Positions 1 to 10,594 of a stretch of 64,000 bases of DNA are shown here, one piece after another. Position 1 is the stretch's first letter, and each line of letters begins with the position of its first letter. The position numbers and the translations under genes were made by a program. Source of the stretch: Halicephalobus mephisto (Eukaryota; Nematoda; Chromadorea; Rhabditida; Panagrolaimidae). Where the stretch lies: NCBI GenBank assembly GCA_009193035.1, contig SWDT01000044.1, positions 161,805 to 225,804 of the forward strand, in the 5' to 3' direction. The notes beneath the pieces were generated by a model. It searched no databases. It had not been told where the DNA came from and saw nothing but the letters and a program-made list of their open reading frames with translations.

Positions 1-973
1 TTCTGACCACTTGGGGAAATTAATAATCATTAAAATTCAACAAAAAATTAAAGTTAAATTAATAAACACTTTAACTTCTAAAATAAAAAAAATCATTTTT
101 AATTTTGGTATATAAGTTTTTATATTCCCATTTGTCTACTGTAGAAGACCAAAAACATAATTAATTACGAGAAATTTAAAATTTAAAAATAATAAAAATT
201 TAAATTTACATTATAAAAATTTTTTTTATTTTGATATATGAACTTTTACATCCTATTTGTCTACTGTAGAAGACCAAAAACATAATTAATCACGGAAAAT
301 AATTACTGAAAATTAAGAAATTAAAGCACAAAAATGAATAATATGAAAATTAAAGTTCAAAACCCCTAAGCGGATTTGCTTTTATTTTCTGACCTTTTGT
401 GTGAATTCTCACATTCGATTTACTCACTTTCAGTGTTAAAATTTATCCACTACAAAAAATTATTAAAATTCATAAATTAAAAAAGTCATTTTTTAACTTT
501 CTTATTTGTGAAAATTTATTTTTTAATTCTTTTATTTCAGAAAAATAAAAATACATTTAAATATTTTAAAAATTATAAAAATTAAGAATTTAAAAATTTA
601 AAAAAATTATTTTTTAAATTTTATTTTAAAAAAAATAAAAATATATTTAAATATTTTAAAAATTGTGAAAATTTAAGAATATAAATAATTTTGAAAATAG
701 AAAATGAAAACCATCAAACGAGCAAGTTCGCTTTTGTTTTCCAACTTTCGATATATAAAATTTCATATTTTTGTCTCATTTTCCCGTTGCAAATAAGCAT
801 TTTGCAAAAATAAACAATTTGATCTGAATACATATTTCGTAATTTATAAAAATGGATCGTAGATTTTTAAAAATATTTTAAACAAAAATATAAATTTTCA
901 TTTTTACTTCAAATGAGAATTTTAAACATATTTCATAATTTACGAAATAAATTATAGATTTTTAAAATTTCTA
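1..973. other. AT-rich spacer with a 124-bp direct repeat
   Basis: I see no supportable gene here. Two related segments share the core TCTACTGTAGAAGACC at about 136 and 260, so a unit of about 124 bp is repeated at least twice. The rest is A/T-rich sequence with short direct repeats of the type TTTAAATATTTTAAAAATT. Confidence 0.6.
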
Positions 974-1382
974 GTACTTTCCTGTTATCGGGACTACCAA
1001 TAAAGAAAATGAATTAGGTTGAATAAAAATATTTATTTATAGAAAATAACTAAAATTTCACTTAATATTGAATTTCTAAAAGTCGGAATATTGACAGTAT
1101 CCAACAAGGACTTAGATATTGACAGTATCCAACAAGGACTCAGACACTGCCGCACTTCTTGATCAGAAAACTCGTTCATCAAAATAAAGCTTAGCTTTGT
1201 GACCATTCGGGCAGACTCACTCACTAGGAAGCACTCCTGTATCTTGCAGAAACTTGACAACGGCTTCTTCGGTAGTTGGCAAACTGAAGAGATTCATCCT
1301 AAGAACAAGGAAAAAAGGTTTCATAAGAAAAAGAAAAAAAGCAAAATAACTTTTATTGGTAGTCCCGATAACAGGAAAGTAC
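974..1382. mobile_element. Small inverted-repeat element (MITE-like or foldback)
   Basis: The ends 974-1004 and 1352-1382 are perfect 31-bp inverted copies of each other (core CCTGTTATCGGGACTACC). Similarity continues imperfectly outward for a few bases. The interior holds a short direct repeat with core GACAGTATCCAACAAGGACT at about 1093 and 1121. No coding capacity and no clear target duplication are visible, so it is either a non-autonomous DNA element or an unclassified foldback sequence. Confidence 0.5.
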
Positions 1383-1419
1383 CAAATTTCTTACATATAC
1401 TAAGGTCTGCAAAAATATC

Positions 1420-1722
1420 AACATCAAGATCGAAGTCAAATTTGCACCTTGCCCGCAATATTCAGGCAGATCGGTCAATATTTCCATCTTTACATTTATA
1501 AAAATTACGAAATCAAAGTCAAATTCGCACTTTGCCTGCAATATTCAAGCAGATCGGTCAGTATTTTTATCTTCACATTTATAAAAATTACGAAATCAAA
1601 GTCAAATTCGCACCTTGCCCGTAATATTCAAGCAGATCAGTCGGCATTTTCATCTTCACATATATGAAAATTACGAAATCAAAGTCAAATTCGCACTTTG
1701 CCCGTAATATTCAAACAAGCTG
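1420..1722. repeat. 83-bp tandem repeat, about 3.7 copies
   Basis: The phrase AAATTCGCAC (or AAATTTGCAC) recurs at 1438, 1521, 1604 and 1687, exactly 83 bp apart. Each unit contains CCCGCAATATTCAGGCAG and ATTACGAAATCAAAG variants. Related units appear near 27.1-27.5, 39.2-39.5 and 42.5-42.7 kb, so this is one block of a dispersed family. Small open frames across it are repeat by-products. Confidence 0.85.
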
Positions 1723-2305
1723 GCTTGTCTAATTTTCATACAAAAATTTAATTTAATTTTTTTTTATTTTTTGGCATTGATTTTTTAATTTAGAAGATCA
1801 TTTTGCAGAAACCAGACTAATTCTGCATATCTTCCGAAGCTACAAAACGTGATATTGTTCGTTTTAAATCTTCGATTTTGGTAAATGTACTTTGTAAAAT
1901 ACAATTTTCTACTTTTACTTATATTTCTTTAAGCATAATCAGGGGCTCTAAAAATTATTAATTTCTATTTTTAAAAACTTTCAAAAATTCGAAAAAAAAT
2001 TTTTTTTAATTTATATTTTTAATTTTTCACATTAATTAAAATTTTAATTGCAAAATAAAAATTTATTCAAAAATATTTAATTTTTTTACAGAAATTTGTC
2101 GGATTTTTTATTTTCGAAAATTCAGTATTTTTATATTTTACAGTAATTGATGTTTTTTACTTTAATTATAGGAAACAGCATTGTAGAATTTGCGTTAATT
2201 TCAATTGAAAATAGTTCGAAATAATTTTGTTTTTGGAATTTGCAGATTTATCGTTCAGACTTTAATTACTCTCTGGGATTGTCTAATTACATCTGCCCCC
2301 AAAGG
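1723..2305. other. AT-rich spacer
   Basis: No gene, RNA or clear repeat can be supported in this stretch. Confidence 0.5.
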
Positions 2306-2950
2306 AAACAACTACATACAAAAAATGGGTACATTGTGTTTAATGTATTCGAGCCATTAAAACAGCTTTGATGTATATATACATTAAGTTGATATTGGTA
2401 CATTGTATATAATGTATCTGACAAATCAATCATTTTAATACATCTTTTTGTAATAATTCTAGAAAATTTAATCGTCTATATAGTTATAAAAAAATATGGG
2501 TACATGGTATATAATGTATGGACACATTGTAACGGCTCTGATGTATGGATATATCATATTCAAAGCATCGATATTTTAAGTTGATATCAATACATTGTAT
2601 ATAATTTACCTGATATATCAATCATTTTAATACATCTTTTTGCAAGAATTCTAGAAAGTTTAATCGTCTATATAGTTATGCAAAAATATGGGTACATGGT
2701 ATATAATGTATGAATACATTGTAACGGCTCTGATGTATCTATACACTAAATTGATATTGGTACATTATATTTATTGCATCTGATACCACACAAAAATATG
2801 GATACATGATATATGTATGGACACATTAAAACAGATCTAATATACCAGATATATTATATTCAATACATCGATACAGTAAGCGCAATATCATTACATCGTA
2901 GAATATAATGTATCTGACACATTAGTCATTTTAATGTACCTTTTTTGAGT
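2306..2950. repeat. 192-bp tandem repeat, about 3.3 copies
   Basis: Units share TTTAATCGTCTATATAG (starting near 2466 and 2658) and GGGTACATGGTATATAATG (near 2499 and 2691), giving a 192-bp period. Each unit has several TACATT...AATGTA inverted pairs, so it could form small hairpins. Outer copies are more diverged. No coding capacity. Confidence 0.75.
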
Positions 2951-3419
2951 GTGCAAGTTTTGGAATTCTGCAACGATCATCATAAGACACAAACAATTAA
3001 GATTTTTAAAAAATTAACTTTTTCGTTATTGAATTTAAAAAAATAAATTACAAAGACTTGGAAAAAATTGAATTTGGAAATTTCTACCGTAACTACAACA
3101 GACAAGGAAACATTTTTGCAAAAAAGCAGATGCTAGACTTGTTTACGAATTCGAAATCAGTTTTCTGAATTCACAAAGTTGACGAAGTAAAGGTATTTCA
3201 AAAGTCGAAACACGAAATTGGATTTTTCAGAATACAGATGTTTCTGAAATTATGTTCAATAACAATTTTTTCGAAATTATATATTTCAGACGTAATTGCA
3301 TTTTTAATCTACGAACCCCAAAGTCTGGCTCTGAAACTTAAGTAAACTGACAACAATTTAAATAAAATCGATATATTTCGAAATAATTGTACACTACTGT
3401 AAAATTGAAAATTTTTTAA

Positions 3420-4610
3420 AAATTCGGAAAATTATCTCAACTGGAAAATTCTGAAAATTTCAGTTGAGATCAGAAATTGTATAATTTCATATTTCTGTAA
3501 TTTTAGAAAATTTCAAAATTTTCGATTTTTTACGAAAATATAATTTTGAAAAAATTCGGAAAATTACCTGAACTGGGATTTTCAGAATTTTCCAGTTAAG
3601 ACCGGAAGCTATAAAATATTGCATTTATGTTGTTCTCAAAGACTCTGGACTACATCATAATGAACAACAAAATATACATGATTAAATTCTACAATAACTT
3701 TATCCATAGAAGTTCTTAGAACATTCTTGTCAAGACCGAAACTGTAGAATCCTGTAGTTACGAAATTCTGAAGTTTTAAAATAAAAAATTTTGAAATAGT
3801 TTATGTAATAAAAGTATTTTTAAAATTTTCAAAAATGGTTTCAACGAGAATTTTCAAGTTTCTTTTCGAGATCAAATTTGCTGGGATTTTCTATGTTCTT
3901 CAAAAAAGACTTCAAGGACATCATCAGAAAAAACGGAAATGCTTACTACAGAATCAGAAAAATTCTAAAACTTTATAGTTAAGACCGGAAACAGCGAAAT
4001 TAGATGCTCAGATATTTCTTAGAATAGTTTAATTCTTTTGAAAATTCTAAAATTGTTATTTTATAATAAAAATATTTGCAAAATTTCTTTGAAACGAATT
4101 TTTAACTTTTTCGTTGAAATCCAAAGTTGTAAAATTTGCTTTTTATGTACTTTCAGAAGATTATAAAGTAATTTAGAAAATTTTAAAATTGTTTGATTGT
4201 ACGAAAATTATTTTTATTCAATTCAGAAAAATGCAGACGTGAATTTTTACAGATTCCCATTTTAGATCGAAATATCAAAAATTTGTGTTTACAAGTTTTG
4301 TAAGGTTTCGAAATAATCCAGTAAGTTCTGATTCATACTACAAAAAAAAAATAAAATTTTTTTATTAAATCCCGAAAAAAATTATTTCAATATGGATTTT
4401 TAAAAATTTCAGTTGAGGGATTAAAAATTAATTTTGTAGTTATGTGGTTCTAAAAAGTTCCGGAACTATATTATTATAAAAAATAAAAACTTTAATGCAA
4501 ACTTCCGAAAGTTGTTTTCACACAAGTTTTTAGAATTTTCCAACTAGAATCAAAAATTCTAAATTTTTGTGTTTATGTTTTTCAAAAATTCTAAAAATAA
4601 CAAGTTCTTA
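3420..4610. repeat. Degenerate tandem repeat of about 130-140 bp
   Basis: A recurring phrase of the type TTTTCCAGTTAAGACCGGAA followed by TTGTAAAATTT appears near 3465, 3595, 3733, 3865, 3977, 4125, 4262, 4405 and 4540. The sequence is old and diverged. The same phrase defines a cleaner 130-bp array at 34.86-35.29 kb, so both blocks appear to belong to one family. Confidence 0.55.
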
Positions 4611-4923
4611 AATTTTATAATATTTTATATAATATTCTGTAATTTCCTTCTGGTACTGTAAATAAGGACCAAATTCGAATCCAAATGTACTTCTTTTTTC
4701 GACAAGATGAAAGCTTCTAAAAAAAGTCGATAAACAGTCTAATCATACTTTGTTCATCACGAGATTGAACGTCAAAGATTATTTTAAATAAAACAGTCGA
4801 AAACTTTCACTTTTGCACGAATCACGAGCTATAGTCACGAGAGACCACAAAATACAGCCCCTTTTCCTTCGTTTTTATCATTGAAGATCCCAAAAACTAC
4901 AAACTAGAACTCCCTCGTACGAG

Positions 4924-4930
4924 TATAAAA
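4924..4930 (+). promoter_or_regulatory. TATA box of the metallothionein gene
   Basis: TATAAAA lies 80 bp upstream of the metallothionein start codon, in a short GC-richer promoter segment that also contains the palindrome CTCGTACGAG. The position suits a transcription start near 4955. No perfect metal-response element was recognised. Confidence 0.55.
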
Positions 4931-5009
4931 GCAACCACGGATCATGAACTACGCTCGACTTCGAAAGTTGTTCTTCTTCGATTTTGCTGGTTTCTGATCT
5001 TGAGAAAAA

Positions 5010-5187
5010 ATGAATCCCGACTGTAACGACTGCAAATGCAGTAAGTTTGTTATGTGGATAATGAAAGATAAATTCGATCGTTTCAGATGCTGACTGCAGC
5101 GTCAAATGCTGTGGAAAATGCGCCTGTGCTGGCCCGGACGGAACCTGTAAGTGCAAGCCCGAATGCAAGTGCTGCTCTAAATGCTAA
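5010..5187 (+). CDS. Metallothionein, 43 residues, two exons
   Basis: Exon 1 is 5010-5040 and exon 2 is 5087-5187; the 46-nt intron begins GTAAGT and ends TTTCAG, and the phases join cleanly. The product has 43 residues with 14 cysteines (positions 5, 8, 10, 14, 18, 19, 22, 24, 31, 33, 37, 39, 40, 43) in C-x-C and CC arrangements and no aromatic residues, which is diagnostic of metallothioneins. Such cytosolic proteins bind Zn, Cu or Cd thiolate clusters and buffer metals. A TATA box precedes it, and an AATAAA signal lies about 115 bp after the stop. The pattern does not obviously match the nematode MTL proteins I know, and the early intron resembles insect Mtn genes, so orthology is open. 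Short length is normal for the family. Confidence 0.85.
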
Positions 5188-5358
5188 AAATAATTCAAAA
5201 CTTCCTCTGTTACCACTCGATAGCCATACAGTCCTATCAATATATCAATTCTTTCTCATATGGTAACTACCTTTGTATTTGACGTTCATATATAGTTGTC
5301 ATGAATAAATTCTCATAAAACTAAATCTGATCACAAAACGTGGTAGTATTTGTTTTGG

Positions 5359-5470
5359 TTTAATTATCCATCAAGGGAATTAATCTTCGGAAACGTGTCA
5401 GTCAGCTATTTTCCATCTTCTCATAGCCGAAGGCCATCCAAATTCTTCTCGTGATCGATCGACAAACCAA
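5359..5470 (+). pseudogene. Isolated, frameshifted copy of an exon found at 41.4 kb
   Basis: This 112-bp stretch matches the minus-strand exon at 41410-41520 through FNYPSRxLIFGNVS and SRRP, including the donor-like CAAGTAATAAAAATT at its end. One extra base near the CTTCTCG stretch brings a TGA in frame, and no flanking exons are present. It is therefore a stray or decayed exon copy just downstream of the metallothionein. Confidence 0.55.
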
Positions 5471-6790
5471 GTAATAAAAATTAGTTTTCAAAGAAACCAA
5501 TTCTTCGTTTGGAAACCACTTTTTTATTTCCAATGCTAGGTTTTAAGAATAAATAACCAATGCTATGATAGGAGAATGAATCAGACAGAATACGTGTCAA
5601 GATCGTCACTGGAAATATGATTTTAGAGAAAGGGAATTAAAAGACCTTTATGCCTTTGAGTCAGAGTTAAAAACACCCTTGAGAACCATAAAGGCTTAGA
5701 TTCTTCTTCAACTATCAATAATACAAGCAATATAACAGTAATACAACTATTAAAGAGTACAAAGTTGTGTATAACTTCATGTTTGGGTTATTTGCAAAGA
5801 AACGCGTTAGTCACAGATTGATCTAGTGACCGTTCTTTTTCTATTATGGTCTAGCATTTCCCATTTAAGGTTGTTGCTCTTACCTCATAATATAATAACT
5901 TATTTGAGAATATAGTTCAGGAATAAAACTATCTGTGTCTAATCATGAGGATTCTTATTAGTCATATCCATTTGAAGTTACTTGACAATCGTAAATAGGC
6001 TTTGATAACTGTTATTAACGTTATTGGAACAACTGTGGATGAAAATTTCTTTATTTTCATCAGTATGAATATTGAAAATATGTGGTTCAGGTCCTTTGCG
6101 CATTGATTTACCAATCGTCTTGCGTAGAGAAACTCGGAAAAAGTTGCAGAGTGTTCACAGTACCTCCATATCAGCATCCTTAAGTTCACGTTAAGTATGT
6201 CTTCGATGTAATTGGTATAATGTTCTTCTTTACTTTGACTCTTTTGAATAAGGTAAAGATTTTTCTGTTTGCGTATCAAGATAATTTCATATTTTCATGT
6301 TCAACTATTATAGTCATAAGTGCGGTAAAGTACGATCTTCCGGTTCGAAGCATTGATTATAGGATCTTACTACATTCCCAATATCTGCGCCCATTTGTGG
6401 ACAGTAAACAGTGAAATATGTTAAATATTTTATTCAAATCATGCTTATATATTCAAATTGGAATATTCTTATTTCTTTCTGACATATTTTTGATAGAATA
6501 AAAGATCTACCAGATAATACCAGTGTTCTTCTGATAACTGAGAATGTGGTGGCCTCATTTCCGAGCAATAGTTGACAGAAACTACTTTGCGAGTTATTGG
6601 AATGTGCCTGAACGAGGATCATCATCTTTAGAAACGAATTTTAATAGCATGAATAGGAAGCAATATTAGTCCACTGATCTTTTCATTTTTAGCATTGTAT
6701 GAATTCATTCTACACCCATAATACCAAATCTATCATATGTTAAGTACCTTAATAGGTTCTCTTTTTTTATTTAAACGTTTATTCAGTTGT
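5471..6790. other. Spacer without a supported gene
   Basis: Only short open frames occur on both strands (for example 5962-6279 minus), with no recognisable motif, splice pattern or composition shift. It may contain decayed LINE sequence belonging to the fragment at 6.8-7.2 kb, but I cannot show that. Confidence 0.5.
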
Positions 6791-6799
6791 TTACAACGA

Positions 6800-7240
6800 A
6801 ACGGAGCATAAACAATTCAAGGAATTTTTCTTGAAATGCTAAATCAAGAAAATTTCTACCAATTCTCTTTCTAAAATCATCTGTTCATCTTGTCGGTGGT
6901 CTTCCTAATGGCCTTTTTGTTTTTGGGTTCCATAACGTTAATATTGATGACCATTTGTGTGAATTCTTTAGGAGTTTGACAAGGAATCTTAGTTTTCTCT
7001 CTCTATATTCTTCTATTAAGTCCACTTTTTTCTCTTATTTTTGATGATGGGATTTTATATATTAATCTTAAGTTGAGCATTCTTCTTTCTATTTTTCTTT
7101 GCGCGATTTCTAGCCTTTTTTCTATTGAGTTTGTTAAAGTCCATGTTTCACAACCATATAACATGGCTGGAATTATACATTTTTCGAAATATTTAATAGG
7201 TTCTCTTATAAATCTTAAAAAAAACAACGACTTTGTCTAC
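6800..7240 (-). pseudogene. Remnant of a non-LTR retrotransposon (3' end of ORF2)
   Basis: The minus strand at 7003-7227 encodes a stretch with AMLYGCETWTL followed by EKRLEIAQRKIERRML, the region downstream of reverse transcriptase in many non-LTR elements. After a stop, another frame near 6880-6960 reads NPKTKRPLGRPP, also typical of these C-termini. There is no RT core, no endonuclease, and at least one frameshift, so the copy is dead and truncated. Confidence 0.7.
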
Positions 7241-7738
7241 CAGTCTCATTATCAAATTTTCGTCTAGATTCGTAATCAAAGAATGAGTCGGATTATTCAC
7301 GATGAAAATAAGTTTGGATTTCGTTGTTTGCTCGCTTTTTTTGTTATAGACTATCGGATTTCAAGTAGTTTCTAAATTTTTAAATATTTCAAAAAATCGA
7401 GATTCACTGATTTATCTCAAGGTACAAACGAGCAATTGTTCCATCACAAAGCCTACTTGATTTCTCCCCGAATATGAACTTAATACTGATCTTTAAAAAT
7501 CATTAATACTTAATTGAACCATTCCTTCAGACTCACTGTTATTGTACTTTATTAATATTAATAAATCTCTTTCAGCTAGAGAAGAAGGAAAAGCCTCACC
7601 TTAAAGGCAGCAAAGACATGATTTACAATGCTTCTTCATTTTAATTTTTCCAAATTTTCACGGCTAAAACGTGCTTCAACTTCCTGATTTCCCTATTTAA
7701 GCTGGTTTTAATTTTTCAATAAACTTAATTTACAAAAA
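7241..7738. other. Spacer 3' of the kinase gene
   Basis: No gene is supported. The segment next to 7739 presumably holds the 3' UTR of the minus-strand kinase; AATAAA-like signals occur on that strand. Confidence 0.4.
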
Positions 7739-9132
7739 TTAAAATCCATCGGTAGTCTGAAATGTTTGATTAAAGTTTTCTGGAGAGGAATAAACTGGGA
7801 TTGCTCTGGCAAATTTGCTGTAGAGGTATTCGAAGGTCGGTCTTTTACTCGGATCTTCACTAAAGCCTGGAATTCTTTTATTATTGGATTTTACTTAAGT
7901 AATCTTACAGCTAAGGACCGTAGTCCACAGAAAGGGGATACTACTGAAGGATTGAGGTGCGGAAAGTCTAGTTCCGCTGAAGAGCACTTCAATCATCTTG
8001 TTAACTGAAGTTATATTATATTCGTTGTAGGGTTTTTCTCTACAGTAAGTAAAGATCTGCCAGGCAGTAACTCCAAAGGACCAAACATCGCCTTCTTTTG
8101 TCGGGCGCTTGACTTCTTTTCTTAAGTACTCCAAGGGCATGTGGGTTAGAGTTCCTCCGATCATATTGTTATTATCTTCATTTGTTGCCAGACCAAAATC
8201 AGCCACTTCGACGGTGAATTCGTCTTTGACCAGAATATTATTAGCCTTCAAATCGCAGTGAATAATGTTTTTTGAATGAAGATAAACCATAGCATCTGTT
8301 ATTTGGACACAGAATCGAATGAGATCTTTTGCATCTAATTTTTTGCATTTAATTAAATAAGTACCCAAATCGGATTCTCTTAAGGGAGTAATGATCTTTA
8401 ATTTATTCTTGTGATTGATCCCGATTATCCGCATCACATTAGGGTGTCTCAACTCGGACAGAAGGCCCATTTCTTGAAGAAACTTTATGTTGGCCATTGT
8501 TCCATTATTATTCAATTCCTTCACAGCTACATCTTCGTTTTTTCCTTTATAATAACACCGATAAACACAGCCGAATTGTCCTTTTCCTATTTGTTTCTTA
8601 TTATCCCAATCCAGATCCGAAATCGGGATGCTTTCCAATTTTGGTTTATCAGAGTTATTCAAAGAAACTAATTCTAATTCGTGAGACCTTGAGTTGAAAT
8701 TTTTTTCTTTCTTCTTGATGTAATATATCACGAATATTATAGTACTTACAGTTAATAATAGAGAAGTTATAAGTAAAATAACGGATAAATAAATAGAAAA
8801 CATAAATCCTTGAGTAGTAGAATTCAGCGAAAAATCAATCGAAGATGAATTCATTGGACAGAATCTGTAATGTTTCCCTTCTAACGATTTCGAAGTTTGA
8901 GAACAGCTTTTAACACATCTGAATCTTGTTGAGATTTCAGAAGGGGCTAACATATATTCATCCATTCGGCAGCTGGAACAATCGCTGTCCAGCGGACCTA
9001 GACATGAATTACATACAGAAGGACAATTTAAGCAATCTCTTATCGTTGTATCCAAATATTGATGAGCTGGACACGAGATTGCTGAAACGATTTTACTTTT
9101 TTCTTTATTAAAAATAAAAACTTACAATTCAT
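7739..9132 (-). CDS. Single-pass receptor-type protein kinase, EGFR-like, with altered catalytic loop
   Basis: The main exon is 9081-7909 and the last exon 7866-7739 (43-nt intron, phases fit). A 7-nt first exon at 9132-9126 (ATG AAT T) fits in phase but is only a guess, and it supplies no signal peptide. Order of parts: a short cysteine-rich furin-like segment (CLNCPSVCNSC), a transmembrane helix, then a kinase domain with glycine loop GKGQFGCVY, VAVK lysine, catalytic IIHCDLKANN and DFG. The HRD arginine is Cys (non-RD), no tyrosine lies between DFG and the P+1 region, and that region reads THMPLEYL rather than the usual KWMA-E form. The C-lobe ends in RPTF. A full EGFR ectodomain is absent. 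It starts about 100 bp from the divergent gene at 9236. The function is probably membrane signalling; the ligand is unknown. Confidence 0.8.
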
Positions 9133-9235
9133 TAGCAACTAAATTTGTTCATCGATTACTGAAAACTAAATTGATAAGAAAATCGAGGCGCCGATGTTGA
9201 CATTCGACTTTCATTTCTTCTTGTATTTATTACAA

Positions 9236-10462
9236 ATGAGTCATATTCATTATTTTATTTTTTTTCTTTATATATTTACTACCAAAGGTATGTTATTTAA
9301 CAACTATAACTATATAATCAATGGTTTTTAGAAGTGCATTCAGTACCCCGAGAATGCAAGATTAAATTTGAAACGACGGAGAACGATTTCCGATGTACTG
9401 AACATGAAGCTTATGAATTAGTTGCTACAAATGAATTAGAATGTAAAAAAATATGTTATGTTGGACATAACAAAGATAAAGATAAATTAGTATGGATTTT
9501 GCAGAAATTCATATATGAAAAATAATTTTTAGGTAAAGATATTCTTCACAGTTAAAGAGAACAAAATTCTGATGCTCCGATATGAAGGCAAAAGAACCAA
9601 TTATGGCACCCCAGTGTATTTCCACGGGATTGACAAGTATATAATCCTAAAATCCAATTTGTATAATGGAATAATCCAAACAGTTATCAAAAGCGGGAAT
9701 CACAAAATCATCGGATTCATCGACATCACGCAAGAAACAAAGCCGACTGTGGCTGTTCCTATCGGGAACTGGATTTTGTCGGATGTCTTGTTAAGGGATG
9801 AAAACACTATAGTTGCTGTCAAGGTGGATAATACGAACAATATATTAAAATCCGAAGTTTCGATGAGGAACCCAAAACTTGTGTGGGAAATGATTCCTTC
9901 CAGCATCGTCGAAAGAATCAGAAACATCGAAATCCACGGAAATCGAGTTCACATATTTACTGATGATCAAGTTTACAATATTTCTCTGTTTGTTGAGAAA
10001 GAATCGACGGAACTGCCATTAAAACTGGTTCATGTTACTACTCCAGCACAAATGATCGAAAAACAAGGTTTCTCGGATTTTTTCATTACTATCCTGATAA
10101 TTGGTATAATTTTTATTATTACTATTATTATTTTACTTTTGTGCTATATTTGTACTATTGTACTTGTTTACATATGGAGAAAAAACAAACAACCTTCTCA
10201 ATCAACATCATTACCGCAAGTCGATACTTCAAATCTTCTGAATTCTCCAGAAGGAAGAATCTTGCTAGATAGAATGCAACAGATAGAAAATTATATCAAA
10301 GAATCCAAAAATCAGGTTCAAGTCGCTTCTGGATCCAACGGAATGGGGAACACTTCGAGTTGGGAAAAAGACATGTCCAACTACCACAACTCTCAGAATC
10401 CACACCGTAATGTGCCCAAAAATGACGGGGTCGACACCGATCCAAATGCCTTTAATGTTTGA
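9236..10462 (+). CDS. Type I membrane protein of unknown function, 379 residues
   Basis: Three exons fit in phase: 9236-9287, 9332-9489 and 9533-10462. An in-frame ATG at 9194 is an alternative start; either gives a hydrophobic signal sequence. The ectodomain (about residues 20-235) has an early cysteine cluster (ECKIKF...RCTEHE...ECKKIC) and a beta-rich remainder. A transmembrane helix (FFITILIIGIIFIITIIILL) is followed by a basic stop-transfer and a polar tail of about 90 residues rich in Ser, Asn and Gln. I recognise no family. The next gene on the same strand starts 132 bp after the stop, a spacing like that in nematode operons. Confidence 0.75.
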
Positions 10463-10594
10463 TGTAAATCTTTGTTGTTATTTTTTTGGTTGATTTCTTT
10501 GAGATTTTCTGAAATAAAACAGAACGTGCGTCCTGATAACGAGAAAAAATTTTTTCGACAGTTTCTCAATTCTGTGTTCAACTGCAGAACTTCC

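Noticed and set aside
1199..1667. Overlapping plus-strand ORFs of about 70-100 codons
   Set aside because: They run across the small inverted-repeat element and the 83-bp tandem repeat.
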